A DNA stretch of 64,000 nucleotides from CAVTJL01 sp963752325 (GCA_963752325.1 CAVVXU010000007.1:62001-126000); one strand, 5' to 3'. Numbered from the stretch's first letter, positions 8,336-18,511 are shown. The notes: generated from the letters alone by a model not told the origin. Numbers and translations are program-made.

Positions 8336-10057
8336 ATGACGGACCAGCGCAACCTCATCCTCGCGATCGTCGTCTCGGTCGGGATAATCCTCGCCTTCCA
8401 GTTCTTCGTCGAGGCGCCGAGGATGCGGGAGGCGCAAAAGCACCAGACGTCGTCCCAGACCCAGGAGCAGAGCACGGCCGCCAGCCCGGGTGGCCAGGCG
8501 CCGACCGCTCCGGGCACAGCCGCTCAGGCGAAGCTCGAGCCTCGGGCTGAGGAGCTGGCCTCGGTGCCGAGGCTGCCGATCGATACGAGCAGCATCCACG
8601 GCTCATTGCCGCTGGTGGGCGGCCGGATCGACGATGTGAAGCTCGCCGACTACCATGTCACGGTCGATCCGAACTCGGCAGAGATCAAGCTCCTGAACCC
8701 CGCAGGCTCTCCGGACACTTACTTCGCCGAGTTCGGCTGGGTTCCGAAGGACAAGGCGACCGTCGTGCCGGGCCAGAAGACGGCATGGGAGAGCGCTTCA
8801 GATCATCCCCTGACGCCAAGCGATCCGGTCGTTCTGCGCTGGAACAACGGCGAGGGCCTGGAGTTCGGCAAGCGCATCACGATCGATGATCACTACATGA
8901 TGACGGTGACGCGCAGCGTCACGAACACGACCGACCAGCCAATCACGCTCTTCCCTTTCGGGCTGATCAGCCGATGGGGCACCCCGCAGACGATGGGCTA
9001 CTACATCCTGCACGAGGGCCCAATCGGCGTGCTTGATGGGACGTTGCACGAGCCCAACTACAAGGACCTCGTCAAGGCCGGGACCACCGAGTATGAGAGC
9101 ACGGGTGGCTGGATCGGCTTCACGGACAAGTACTGGCTGGCCGCGGTCGTTCCGGATCAGGAAGAGAAGCTGAAGGCGAGATTCCATCACGTCAGTGTGG
9201 GTGGACAGGATCGGTACCAGGTAGATTTTCTAGGCGACGCCATTGTGGTGCAGCCTGGCCAGAGTACCGATGTTACGTCGCGCCTCTTCGCTGGCGCGAA
9301 GCAGTTCAATCTTCTCAATCAGTACAAAGATCAATATCATATTCCGTTGTTTGACTATGCCATTGACTTTGGATGGTTCTTCTTTCTGACGCGCCCAATA
9401 TTGATCATATTGGATTTCTTTTATCATTACATAGGAAATTATGGCCTAGCAATTCTCTTGCTTACCCTATGCGTCAAGCTTCTGTTTTTTCCGCTCGCCA
9501 ATAAATCCTATCGGGCCATGAGCAAAATGAAGAAGCTCCAGCCCGAGATGCAGAAGATGCGCGAGCGGTACGGCGATGACCGAGCCAAGATGAACCAGGA
9601 GCTTATGGCGCTCTATAAGAAGGAGAAGGTGAATCCGATGGCCGGCTGTCTGCCGATTGTCGTGCAGATTCCGGTCTTCTTCTCCCTCTACAAGGTTCTC
9701 TTCGTGAACATCGAGATGCGGCATGCGCCCTTCTTCGGTTGGATTCACGATCTATCGGCTCCGGACCCGACGACCATCTTCAATCTTTTCGGCATCATTC
9801 CTTGGACCCCGCCGCATATGCTGATGATCGGCGCTTGGCCCCTGGCCATGGGTGTCACGATGTTCCTCCAGCAGAAGCTCAACCCGGCGCCGGCCGATCC
9901 GACCCAGGCTAAGGTCATGATGTTCCTGCCGGTTATCTTCACGTTCCTGTTCGCTACTTTCCCGGCCGGTCTCGTGATCTACTGGACGTGGAACAATCTT
10001 CTCTCCATCACGCAGCAGTGGGTGATCATGAGGCGGATGGGTGTAAAGATCAGCTGA
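8336..10057 (+). CDS. yidC: Membrane protein insertase YidC
   Basis: This 573-residue inner-membrane insertase works alone or with SecYEG. An N-terminal anchor (LILAIVVSVGIILAFQFFVE) is followed by a low-complexity linker, a large periplasmic domain (about 80-340) and the conserved five-helix core. Core landmarks are the PILIILDFFYHYIGNYGLAI region, KPLAN-like FPLANKSYRAMSKMKKLQP, NPMAGCLPIVVQIPVFFSLY and FPAGLVIYWTWNNLLSI. Length and order match gram-negative YidC. The stretch from about 9210 to 9500 is visibly more AT-rich than its surroundings because it encodes membrane and aromatic residues. yihA follows after about 90 bp. Confidence 0.97.
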   Translation: MTDQRNLILAIVVSVGIILAFQFFVEAPRMREAQKHQTSSQTQEQSTAASPGGQAPTAPGTAAQAKLEPRAEELASVPRLPIDTSSIHGSLPLVGGRIDDVKLADYHVTVDPNSAEIKLLNPAGSPDTYFAEFGWVPKDKATVVPGQKTAWESASDHPLTPSDPVVLRWNNGEGLEFGKRITIDDHYMMTVTRSVTNTTDQPITLFPFGLISRWGTPQTMGYYILHEGPIGVLDGTLHEPNYKDLVKAGTTEYESTGGWIGFTDKYWLAAVVPDQEEKLKARFHHVSVGGQDRYQVDFLGDAIVVQPGQSTDVTSRLFAGAKQFNLLNQYKDQYHIPLFDYAIDFGWFFFLTRPILIILDFFYHYIGNYGLAILLLTLCVKLLFFPLANKSYRAMSKMKKLQPEMQKMRERYGDDRAKMNQELMALYKKEKVNPMAGCLPIVVQIPVFFSLYKVLFVNIEMRHAPFFGWIHDLSAPDPTTIFNLFGIIPWTPPHMLMIGAWPLAMGVTMFLQQKLNPAPADPTQAKVMMFLPVIFTFLFATFPAGLVIYWTWNNLLSITQQWVIMRRMGVKIS

Positions 10058-10146
10058 AGCTTCTCGTTCCGCGCGGGCAGGGCGCCGCCGGAGCCGGTGG
10101 CGGTCGAGCCTCTAGGCGGCGCTGCGCGGAGGAGACGGGTCGAGGG

Positions 10147-10821
10147 ATGATGGGAAGTCCGCGTAGCGAGTCAGAGGAGTCCTTGGACGTCGAGGCCGGG
10201 CGGAGGCTGTTCGCCCAGGCCTGCGCGTTCATGCGCGGTGTCGCCCGTCTCGATCAGCTTCCGGAAGGAGGTCTCCCGGAGGTCGCCTTCGCCGGCCGAT
10301 CGAACGTCGGCAAGTCGAGCCTGGTGAACGCGCTCACGGGTCGCAACACGTTGGCCCGCACCTCAAACACCCCGGGACGGACCCAGGAGCTGAACTTCTT
10401 CGATCTCGGCAGCCGGCTCTGCCTCGTCGACCTGCCCGGCTATGGCTTTGCCAAGGCGCCCAAGGACAAGGTCGAGACCTGGACCGAGCTTGTCTTCGCC
10501 TATCTGCGTGGCCGGCCGACCCTGCGGCTGGTCTGCGTGCTCGTCGACGCTCGACACGGCCTGAAGAGCACCGACGAGGCCGCGATGGACCTGCTGGCCA
10601 AGGCGGCAGTGGCGTTCCTTGTGGTTCTCACCAAGGCTGATCTCGTGGGCCCGGTCCAGCTTGCCGACACCGTGGCGGCTGTGGAAGAGGTGCTGAGGCG
10701 CCGGCCGGGTGCGCTGCCGATGGTCGCTCCTACCAGCTCGCGCAAGGGCGAGGGGATCGCCGAGCTGCGGGCCATCCTCGCCACCCACGCCCTTCCACCA
10801 GCGAGCGAGCGCCAAGCATGA
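10147..10821 (+). CDS. yihA: Ribosome biogenesis GTP-binding protein YihA/YsxC (EngB)
   Basis: This is a TRAFAC-class GTPase needed for large ribosomal subunit assembly. G1 is GRSNVGKSS, G3 is DLPGYGFA and G4 is TKAD; SNTPGRTQELNFF is the switch I region typical of EngB. ATG at 10147 or the next ATG at 10150 gives about 224 residues. A longer open frame reaches back into yidC but lacks homology. The stop overlaps the argB start by 4 bp (ATGA), implying coupled translation, an arrangement often seen in alphaproteobacteria. Confidence 0.95.
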   Translation: MMGSPRSESEESLDVEAGRRLFAQACAFMRGVARLDQLPEGGLPEVAFAGRSNVGKSSLVNALTGRNTLARTSNTPGRTQELNFFDLGSRLCLVDLPGYGFAKAPKDKVETWTELVFAYLRGRPTLRLVCVLVDARHGLKSTDEAAMDLLAKAAVAFLVVLTKADLVGPVQLADTVAAVEEVLRRRPGALPMVAPTSSRKGEGIAELRAILATHALPPASERQA

Positions 10822-11729
10822 GCTCTGCCCCTGCAAGCCCAGAGGCCCAGACGATCGCCGGCACCTTGATCGAGGCGCTGCCCTACATGCGGCGTTACCA
10901 GGGCGCGGTGATGGTGGTGAAATATGGTGGTCACGCGATGGGCGACGAGACCGTTGCCCGCGACTTCGCGCGGGACGTCGTGCTGCTGAAGCAGGTCGGC
11001 ATCAACCCGGTGGTCGTGCATGGCGGTGGGCCGCAGATCAAGGCGATGCTGGATCGGCTGAAGATCCAGTCCGCTTTCATCGACGGGCTGAGGGTTACGG
11101 ACGCGGCCACGGTCGAGGTCGTCGAGATGGTTCTCGCCGGCAAGATCAACAAGGAGATCGTGACGGCGATCCAGTCCGCAGGCGGCAAGGCGGTCGGCCT
11201 CAGCGGCAAGGATGGCAACCTGATCGAGGCGAGGAAGCTCACCCGCACGCGGCGTGATCCGGGATCGAGCATCGAGCAGGTCCTCGACCTAGGCTTCGTC
11301 GGCGAGCCGTCCCGGATCAACACGGCCGTGCTCGACGTCCTCAAGGGTACCGACATCATTCCGGTGATCGCGCCGATCGGCGCGGGCGAGGACGGCCAGA
11401 CGTACAACATCAACGCGGACACGGCGGCAGGTGCGCTCGGGGGCGCGCTGAGGGCCCGCAAGCTTCTCATGTTGACCGACGTGAAAGGCGTCCTGGACGC
11501 CGGCAAGCACCTTCTGCCGACGCTCACGGATCAGGAGGCCCGTGCGCTGATCGCGGCCGGGGTCATCTCAGGCGGTATGATCCCCAAGATCGAGACCTGT
11601 CTCCTCGCCGTGGAGCAGGGCGTGGACGCGGCCGTTGTCCTCGACGGCCGCGTGCCGCACGCGATTATCCTCGAGCTGTTTACCGAGCATGGCTTTGGAA
11701 CCCAGATCCTGCGTAGCGCGCCGCGCTGA
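10818..11729 (+). CDS. argB: Acetylglutamate kinase
   Basis: ArgB phosphorylates N-acetylglutamate in the second step of arginine biosynthesis and is often feedback-inhibited by arginine. The amino-acid kinase fold is clear: VVKYGGHAM near the N-terminus for ATP phosphate binding, VVVHGGGPQI for substrate binding, the INADTAAGALGGAL stretch, LLMLTDVKGVLD and ISGGMIPKIETC. The N-terminal extension AQTIAGTLIEALPYMRRYQG resembles the mobile helix of arginine-sensitive enzymes. At 303 residues the length is normal. It ends 26 bp before the end of the convergent 11756-13814 gene, and no hairpin terminator is evident between them. Confidence 0.97.
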   Translation: MSSAPASPEAQTIAGTLIEALPYMRRYQGAVMVVKYGGHAMGDETVARDFARDVVLLKQVGINPVVVHGGGPQIKAMLDRLKIQSAFIDGLRVTDAATVEVVEMVLAGKINKEIVTAIQSAGGKAVGLSGKDGNLIEARKLTRTRRDPGSSIEQVLDLGFVGEPSRINTAVLDVLKGTDIIPVIAPIGAGEDGQTYNINADTAAGALGGALRARKLLMLTDVKGVLDAGKHLLPTLTDQEARALIAAGVISGGMIPKIETCLLAVEQGVDAAVVLDGRVPHAIILELFTEHGFGTQILRSAPR

Positions 11730-11755
11730 GACGACAGGGCTCCGGTCGCACGTCC

Positions 11756-13814
11756 TCAGGCGCGACCCTCGCGCCACCAGGCGATGGCGGCGGTGCCGAT
11801 CAGGAGCACAAGGGCGAGCCAGGCGGGCAGCAGCGTCGTCTCGGTGGTGCCGGTCACGGTGTAGGCGCCGTTCCTCTTGAGGCCGATCCAGCCGCGGCCA
11901 CTCATGCGCCGTCCTGCATCGATCTGGCGGAGATCCGGCACGCCGTCGGATGCGAGCCATCCGATAGACCCGCCACTCGCCGCGACGACCGGCTCGAGCC
12001 TGTCGGGGGTCGCGCGCATGTCGGCCAGCTCGGCGGGTGCTATGGGCCTGGGCGTGGCGTAGGCGGTGTGCTCGCCGTCGGTGATACGGTAGAGGCCATC
12101 CTCCTGAGCCTCGACCCACTTCGTTGCGACGCCGTCTGTGCCGGGTGTCAGCGTGATCTGCTGTTCCTTGCCTGACGGGCTCGTTACCGTGATCTGGACC
12201 GGATCACCCTTCAGCGAGCGCCGCTCGATCTCGATGCCGTCCCCCGAGGCCGTCGCGCCCAGTGCCTCCTCCTCGAGCTCGGGCTCCTTCATGAGCCAAT
12301 GGACGAGCCTGCGCAGCAGAGCCGCCTGCGGGCCGCCGCCGTCGAACCCGCGCGCCCAGAGCCAAGCCTCGTCCGAGAGGAGCTGGGCCACCCGGCCCTT
12401 GCCCACGCGCTTGAGGATGAGCAGTGGACGGTCGGATACGCCGGTCATGAGGACCTGGGCATCGCCGGGCTCGACGTCGATCTGGCGGAACCACTCGCCC
12501 CAGCTCGGCCTCGCCGGTCAGAGGTGTAAGGCCGCGCGTTACCGGATGTCGGTCACCGAGCGTCGTGACGGTCGGACGGAAGGGCCGCTCGAAGACCTCG
12601 CCCGATGGCCGGCCGGGAAGCACGCGGGCGAGGGGCGTGCGGTAGAGGCTGGCCGGCCCCGCGAACCCTGGCCCCGCGGCTTCCAGCAACGCTCCTCCCT
12701 GCTCGACATAGCGCGCGACGTTGTCGAGGTAGCCGAGAGGCAGCAGGCCCCGGCGGCTGTACCGGTCGAAGATCACGAGGTCGAACTCGTTGAGCTTCAC
12801 CTCGAACAGCTCGCGAGAGGGGAAGGCGATCAGTGCCAGCTCGCGGATCGGCGTCCCGTCCTGCTTTTCCGGGGGGCGTAGGATGGTGAAATGGACCAGG
12901 TCGACGGCAGGGTCGGCCTTGAGAAGGTTTCGCCACACTCGTAGGCCGGGATAGGGTTGGCCGGAGACGAGGAGCACCCTCAGCCGGTCGCGCACGCCGT
13001 TGATCGCCAGGACAGCGCGATTGTTGAGCCCGGTCAGCTCGCCGGCAAGCGGCGCCGCCTCGATCTCCAGGACCGTCCGCCCCGCCTTGTCGAGCGTGAA
13101 GGGCAGCGAGAGCGCAACGCCCGGCCGCGCGGCGGTGTCGTCGACGACATTGCCGTCAACCTTGAGGGTCACGCGGACCGGCGCGTCGCTGGCCGGGCCG
13201 GGTCGGTCCTCGACCCGGACGCGCACGCTCTGCGGCTCACCGACCATCGCGAAGCTCGGGGCCTCCTCGACGACGAGTGCCCGATCCGTCTCGTTCTGTC
13301 GGCCCGTCAAAAGCACATGCAGCGGCGCATCGATCGGGGAGGCGTCCTTCACCGGCGGCACGTCATGGACCTCGCCGTCGGTGAGCGCGATCACGGCCGC
13401 GAGCCGGCTCCGGTCGATCTCGGCCAGGGCTTCGTCCACGTGATGGAACAGGTCCGTGCCGTTGCTGCCGCCGGGAACGGTGACCTCATGCACCTCGATG
13501 TCGCCGAGCTCGGCCAGGCGCGCTCGCAGCGTTCTGACCGCGGCCTCCATCTCGGGCGTGCGCTGCTCGAGCTTCTGGCTCGGCGACTGGTCGAGGACGA
13601 GGAGAGCCTCATCGGGAAGCGGATCGTGCTGTTCCTGGCGAAGGACGGGATTGGCGAGCGCGCCCAGGAGAAGCACCGCAAATGCCAGCCGCCACGGCCA
13701 CCCCTTGGCCCGGCGATAGGCACCCCAGGCAAGGAGCACAGCCACAGGGATGGCCAGGCCAACGAGGACCCAGACAGAAAGGTACGGCTCGAGAACAAGG
13801 CTCAGGCTGGTCAC
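11756..13814 (-). CDS. Large membrane protein with glutamine amidotransferase-like domain, last gene of the MoxR operon (one frameshift)
   Basis: This protein has two N-terminal helices (VWVLVGLAIPVAVLLAWGAY, LAFAVLLLGALANPVL), a VWA-like segment (LLVLDQSPSQ, ALTDGEVHD), then a class I amidotransferase-like segment (RVLLVSGQPYPGLRVWRNLL, VIFDRYSRRG, GGALLEAAGP). A second extracytoplasmic domain and a C-terminal helix (LLPAWLALVLLIGTAAIAWW) follow. The frame breaks near 12505: dropping one base turns EAELGRVV into EAEWGEWFRQIDVE and gives 685 residues. The start overlaps the stop of the upstream DUF4159 gene by 4 bp. Such proteins accompany MoxR/DUF58 in many alphaproteobacteria. Enzymatic activity is doubtful, since no catalytic Cys-His pair is obvious. 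Confidence 0.75.
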
Positions 13815-16549
13815 TGGCCCAACCGCTCCAGGAGGGCCGGCACATGCACCTGGTCGGTCTTGTAGTTGCCGGTGAGAGCGTACATCACGAGGTTCACTCC
13901 GAAGCGACGCGCCATCTCGCGCTGCTCCTCCCCACCCGGCACCACAGGCAGCAGCGGTCGGTGATACTGATCCTCGGCCCAGGCGCCAGCCCAGTCGTTT
14001 GCCCCGATGATGACGCTGGACACACCGTCATTCACCGACACGGGCACTTGATCGACCCAGACCGGCTGTCCGGTCCATCGACCGGGGAAGTCCTGCATGA
14101 GGTAGAAGGAGCGCGTCAGCACGTGATCCGCCGGGATACGGACGAGGGGGGGAATATCGAGCCCTGCCAACAGCTGGGCCAGCCGCTGCTCGCCCGGTCC
14201 GCTGCCTTCCTGCCCGGGCAGCAGCGTGCCGGCATCCTTCGTGTCGAAGAGGATCATCCCGCCATTGTCGATGTAGCGTTGCACGTTCTGGGACGCTGTC
14301 GCGTCCAGATTGGGCTCCTGTGGTGCCACGGGCCAGTAGAGCAGCGGGTAGACGGCAAGCTCATCCGTGCTGAGATCGACGCCCACGGGCTCTGCCGCCT
14401 CGACGGAGGTGCGGTCCTGAAGGACGCGTGTAAGACCTACGAGGCCGGCCCGGCTCAGCTCGTCGACGTCGGGTACGCCGGTAAGGACGTAGGCGAGGCG
14501 CGTCTCGTTCGCGGCGGCCATTGCGGCAGCGCCGTCTGCGGCGTGCGAGGACATGGGCGCGAGCAGGACAACGGCCGCTCCGGCTCGGCCGAGCGCCGGA
14601 AGCAGACCCCGAAAGCCATACCCGATCAGGATGTCTAAAAGGAGGATCAGCAGAGCCGCGAGCAGCAGCCAGGGCGCCAGGTCCGTCTCGGCGGTGCGGA
14701 CATAGGGCAGGGGCGTCGCACCGAGATCCGCCGCCGTCAGCATGTGCAGCGCGCCGACGGCCCGTTGCAGGTTGATGGCAACCCTTGCCGCGCCCTGCTC
14801 GTCGCCGCCTTCCAGCCGACGCGCCGGTCCATAGAGGCCAGGGGGGTGCGCTGGCGATGGCATCAGCTCGGCAAGCCGGTCCGCCGGCACCGCAGCGAGC
14901 CCCGGTGGAGCCGGCCGCAGATGGCCATCCGCGTCGAGCACGGCATCAGCCTCATAGAGGCCCGTCTGAGCCCCGCCTGCCCCCGATGCGAGCGTCAGCA
15001 CGCGTCTGAGCATGTCCACGAAAAGGCCCGACAGCGGCAGGTTTGTCCAAGCGGTGTTGGCCGTTGTATGCACCAGGATGAGCCAGCCCTTGCCCTCGCG
15101 ACGGCCGGTGACAAGCGGGGTTCCATCGCTGAGCGATGCGAAGGTCGCGGCCTCGAGGCCGGGGCCGGGCTCGGCCAGCACTTGGCGGCTGACTACCGCG
15201 TCGGCAGCCGGTTGGAGACCCACGAACGGCCCATGGGCGTTGAACTGGCCGATCGGCAGGGGATGTGACCAGGAGAGCGCACCGCCGAGCTGACGGTCGC
15301 CCGAGCGGAGCACCACCGGCACCAGCTTGTCGCTGCCGGCAGCGGCGAGGCGCGGCCCGGCGAAGCGAAGCAGGACGCCGCCGCGATCGATCCAGCCCAG
15401 CAGTGCCTGCCGATCGGCTTCATCGATCTTGCCTGTGTCCGGCATCACGATCATCGACAGGGGTGTCTTGAGGAGCGCCTGAAGCGGGCCGGTGTGCTCC
15501 TCTGCATAGGGCGCCAGGGCGCGCTCAATGAAGAAAAGCTCAGAGAGCAGGGGCTCCTCGGAGACGTCCTGCCGCGAGCCGATCAGGCCGACAGCGCGCC
15601 GTCGCCAGCGTTCGTCCAGCAGGATGGTGCCGCCGATCCCCGCCGGAGGTGCGAGGTCGAGGCGCGCGATACGGTTCCGCAGCTCCAAAGGCAGATCGAA
15701 GGTCGCGTGGGCGTAGGTGGCACCCTCGGCGAAGCTCGCCAGCACCCGACCCAGGATCTCCCCGCTGGGACCGACCGCTCTTACCTCTCGCGATGTCGCG
15801 GGGCCGGGCGCCGGCCGGTCGACCTGCATGGTAAGGGACGCCGCCGATGAGTCGGGTGGCCGCAGGACGGGCGGGAGCGATGCGGGCTCGTCGGCCAGAA
15901 CACGCAGCGGCCCGATCTCCGCAAGCTTCTGCTCCAGCTCGCGTGCGGCATCGATCGCCTGCTGGCTGTCCGCGACACGATCGGTGAGCCAGATGACGCG
16001 TGCTCCCTTCGAAACCTCGCTCAGCAGCTTGGCGGCAGCCGCCCGGTCGACCGGCCAGGGCTCCGGGTGCCAGCCGGCCAGCGCCTCGCGCGCCCGAGCG
16101 GCATCGGTCCTGGTGATCGTCATCGGACCCATCGGTGGCGGCGCCGTTCGGAGGATCATCACGCTCCGGTCCTGTCGCTCCGCTTGGGCCAGGATCTCAT
16201 CGAGGCTGCCAATGCGCTCCCGCCACCTCGGCGCAGCTGCCCAGCCGTCGTCGACGACCAGCAGCAGGGGACCGCCACCGGCGAGGCGCGCTGCCGGATG
16301 CAGTACCGGACCCGCGAGGCCGAGGATGATGAGGGCCGCCAGGGCCATGCGCATCAGGAGAAGCCACAAGGGCGTTCGCGCCGGCGTCTCCTCGCGAGGC
16401 TCCAGGCGAAGCAACAGCCGGAGCGCTGGGAAGGGCAGGCGCCGAGGCGACGGCGGGGTGATACGCAGGAGGATCCAGAGCGCCGGCAAGGCCGCCAAGG
16501 CGGCCAGGAGCCAAGGTTGGGTGAAGGCGAGCAGGCCGAGGTTCAGCAT
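13811..16549 (-). CDS. DUF4159 / BatA-type N-terminal domain membrane protein
   Basis: This 912-residue protein begins with the aerotolerance-regulator (BatA) N-terminal module: LNLGLLAFTQPWLLAALAAL, then SPRRLPFPALRLLLRLEPRE and a second helix. A long periplasmic VWA-like region follows, including LLLVVDDGWAAAPRWRER and VIWLTDRVADSQ. After two more helices near residues 635-680, the C-terminal DUF4159 domain (about 695-905) contains YPLLYWPV, YIDNGGMILFDTKD and HVLTRSFYLMQDFPG. It lies between the DUF58 gene and the amidotransferase-like gene, overlapping the latter by 4 bp. The family is presumed to form an envelope complex with MoxR and DUF58 proteins; its exact function is not established. 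Confidence 0.85.
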   Translation of the reverse strand: MLNLGLLAFTQPWLLAALAALPALWILLRITPPSPRRLPFPALRLLLRLEPREETPARTPLWLLLMRMALAALIILGLAGPVLHPAARLAGGGPLLLVVDDGWAAAPRWRERIGSLDEILAQAERQDRSVMILRTAPPPMGPMTITRTDAARAREALAGWHPEPWPVDRAAAAKLLSEVSKGARVIWLTDRVADSQQAIDAARELEQKLAEIGPLRVLADEPASLPPVLRPPDSSAASLTMQVDRPAPGPATSREVRAVGPSGEILGRVLASFAEGATYAHATFDLPLELRNRIARLDLAPPAGIGGTILLDERWRRRAVGLIGSRQDVSEEPLLSELFFIERALAPYAEEHTGPLQALLKTPLSMIVMPDTGKIDEADRQALLGWIDRGGVLLRFAGPRLAAAGSDKLVPVVLRSGDRQLGGALSWSHPLPIGQFNAHGPFVGLQPAADAVVSRQVLAEPGPGLEAATFASLSDGTPLVTGRREGKGWLILVHTTANTAWTNLPLSGLFVDMLRRVLTLASGAGGAQTGLYEADAVLDADGHLRPAPPGLAAVPADRLAELMPSPAHPPGLYGPARRLEGGDEQGAARVAINLQRAVGALHMLTAADLGATPLPYVRTAETDLAPWLLLAALLILLLDILIGYGFRGLLPALGRAGAAVVLLAPMSSHAADGAAAMAAANETRLAYVLTGVPDVDELSRAGLVGLTRVLQDRTSVEAAEPVGVDLSTDELAVYPLLYWPVAPQEPNLDATASQNVQRYIDNGGMILFDTKDAGTLLPGQEGSGPGEQRLAQLLAGLDIPPLVRIPADHVLTRSFYLMQDFPGRWTGQPVWVDQVPVSVNDGVSSVIIGANDWAGAWAEDQYHRPLLPVVPGGEEQREMARRFGVNLVMYALTGNYKTDQVHVPALLERLGQ

Positions 16550-16554
16550 GGGGA

Positions 16555-17463
16555 TCAGCGCACCGCGTGAGGTGCCAGCAGCTGGTAGAGCATCAGGAGA
16601 CCCGACTCGGCGCTGCGATCGGTGCGGTGGACGGCGAGACGCCAGTTCTGCCGTCCGGCAAGCCGATTGAGTTCATCGCAGTGCGCTGCAAAGCGCCTCC
16701 TGTAGCGCTCCCGTATCGAGCTGACATTGCCGATCAAGGCGCGCCCCTCACGCTCCATTCCCTCGAAGAGCATTCGGCCCTGATACGGTAGCTCCTCCTC
16801 CGCCGGGTCAATGATCTGGAGCAGGCAGCCCCTGCCGCCTGTCGCCACGTAGGCCTGGAACCGCGCGCGCAGGCTCTCCAGCGGCTCCAGAAAGTCCGAG
16901 ACCAGCACGAGCCGCGCGTAGCGCGGCAGGCGGATGGAGGGCGGCAGTGGCGCCGCCGGATCCTCGGACTCCGTGATCTGACGCACGAGATGGCTGAGCC
17001 CCTGCCGGCCGCCTCGCGGCCGCTCGCCTGTCCCTAGCAGCGTCACACGCTCGCCCCCGCGCACGAGCAGCGATGCCAGACCGATGGTGAGAAGCAGCGC
17101 CCGGTCGACCTTGGTGGGCAGACCGCGGCCGGAGCGAAAGCGCATCGATGGCGAGAGGTCGCACCACAACCAGACGCTCTCGGCCGCCTCCCATTCCTGC
17201 TCGCGAATGAAAAGCTGCCTGCTCCGTGCCGACTGGCGCCAGTCGATGGCATGCGCATCGTCTCCCGGGCCGTAGGGGCGAAACTGCCAGAAGGTCTCGC
17301 CGACGCCGGTTCTCCTACGACCGTGCACACCTTGTGCCACCGTGGACGCGACGCGGTCGGCCTCGACGAGCAGCCCAGGCAGACGCTGGGCGAGCCGCTC
17401 GGCCCTGTCGCGGACACCGACGAGGTCGCGGGTCGACGAAGGGCCCCCTGGCTCAGGCGACAT
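16555..17463 (-). CDS. DUF58 domain-containing protein
   Basis: This 302-residue protein contains the DUF58 core RTGVGETFWQFRPYGPGDDA followed by IDWRQSARSRQLFIREQEWE, then a VWA-like fold with WLWCDLSPSMRF as a degenerate MIDAS-type motif. DUF58 proteins are thought to be clients or partners of MoxR AAA+ ATPases, and the moxR gene lies immediately upstream with an 11-bp overlap. No transmembrane segments are seen, in contrast to many DUF58 proteins, so this member is probably cytoplasmic. The DUF4159 membrane protein follows after 5 bp. The biochemical role is inferred from the operon type. Confidence 0.9.
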   Translation of the reverse strand: MSPEPGGPSSTRDLVGVRDRAERLAQRLPGLLVEADRVASTVAQGVHGRRRTGVGETFWQFRPYGPGDDAHAIDWRQSARSRQLFIREQEWEAAESVWLWCDLSPSMRFRSGRGLPTKVDRALLLTIGLASLLVRGGERVTLLGTGERPRGGRQGLSHLVRQITESEDPAAPLPPSIRLPRYARLVLVSDFLEPLESLRARFQAYVATGGRGCLLQIIDPAEEELPYQGRMLFEGMEREGRALIGNVSSIRERYRRRFAAHCDELNRLAGRQNWRLAVHRTDRSAESGLLMLYQLLAPHAVR

Positions 17464-18448
17464 GCCGGCAGAGGCGCTCGATGATGGTGTCGACGGTGAT
17501 CCCCTCGGCTCGGGCGGCGAACGTGACGGCCATGCGATGGCGGAGCACCGGCCCGGCGAGCGCCATCACGTCGTCGAGCGAGGGGGCGAAGCGCCCGTCG
17601 AGCAGCGCTCTGACGCGGACCGTGAGCATCAGCGCCTGGCTGGCACGTGGTCCGGGACCCCAGGAGACGTGATCGGCGATGTTCTCGATGAGCTGGTTCT
17701 CGGGCCGGCCGGCGCGGACCAGCTTGAGGATCGTATCGACCACCTGCTCGCCGACGGGCATGCGGCGGACGAGGGCCTGAAGCTGCAGCAGCTCTGCGCC
17801 ATCCAGCACATTGCCGGCGACGGCCTCGCCTCCGGTCGTGGTGGCGACCATCATGCGCCTTTCTGCCTCGAGCGGCGGGTAGTCCACGTTGACCTGGAGC
17901 AGGAACCGGTCGAGCTGCGCCTCGGGAAGCGGGTATGTGCCCTCCTGCTCGATCGGGTTCTGGGTGGCAAGCACGTGAAACGGCTGGGGGAGGGCATGAT
18001 CCTGGCCGGCGATGGTCACCCGTCGCTCTTGCATCGCCTGAAGGAGCGCCGCCTGCGTGCGCGGGCTGGCCCGGTTGATCTCGTCCGCCATCAGCAGCTG
18101 GGCGAAGATGGGACCGGGGATGAAGCGGAAGGCCTGGCGTCCGCCCGGCAACTCGTCCAGCACCTCGGAGCCCAGGATATCGGCCGGCATAAGGTCGGGT
18201 GTGAACTGCACCCGCTTCTGGGCGAGGCCGAGCACCACGCCCAGCGTCTCTGCCAGGCGTGTCTTGGCCAGGCCCGGGACGCCCACGAGCAGACAGTGGC
18301 CGCCGGCCAGGAGCGTCACCAGGGTCTCGTCGATCACGCGCTCTTGACCGAAGATGATCCGTCCCAGCGCAGTCCGGACCTGACCGAGCCTCTCGATCGC
18401 GCGCTCCGCCTCGGCAACGATGTCATGCTCATCGGTTTGCGGCTGCAC
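17453..18448 (-). CDS. MoxR family AAA+ ATPase
   Basis: This 331-residue AAA+ chaperone-like ATPase of the MoxR group has Walker A GVPGLAKT (about 56-63), Walker B LLMADEINRA (about 118-127), sensor 1 LATQNPIEQEGTYPLPEAQL and the sensor 2 region GPGPRASQALML. It is the first gene of a four-gene operon (moxR-DUF58-DUF4159-amidotransferase-like). The proteins are typically proposed to mature or assemble periplasmic or metal-containing complexes. The start ATG at 18448 is divergent from the DUF1285 gene; about 98 bp separate them and must contain both promoters. Confidence 0.93.
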   Translation of the reverse strand: MQPQTDEHDIVAEAERAIERLGQVRTALGRIIFGQERVIDETLVTLLAGGHCLLVGVPGLAKTRLAETLGVVLGLAQKRVQFTPDLMPADILGSEVLDELPGGRQAFRFIPGPIFAQLLMADEINRASPRTQAALLQAMQERRVTIAGQDHALPQPFHVLATQNPIEQEGTYPLPEAQLDRFLLQVNVDYPPLEAERRMMVATTTGGEAVAGNVLDGAELLQLQALVRRMPVGEQVVDTILKLVRAGRPENQLIENIADHVSWGPGPRASQALMLTVRVRALLDGRFAPSLDDVMALAGPVLRHRMAVTFAARAEGITVDTIIERLCRHVA

Positions 18449-18505
18449 CTTCGACCCCTTCCACCTACAGGTTCAATGCTGCCGGGCCTGGACCGGACAT
18501 GGCAA

Positions 18506-18511
18506 TATAAT
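18506..18511 (+). promoter_or_regulatory. Candidate -10 element before the DUF1285 gene
   Basis: A perfect TATAAT sits in the moxR/DUF1285 spacer. No convincing -35 hexamer is visible 16-18 bp upstream, so the promoter call is weak. If it is used, transcription would start near 18518 and leave a short leader before the ATG at 18547. Confidence 0.4.
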
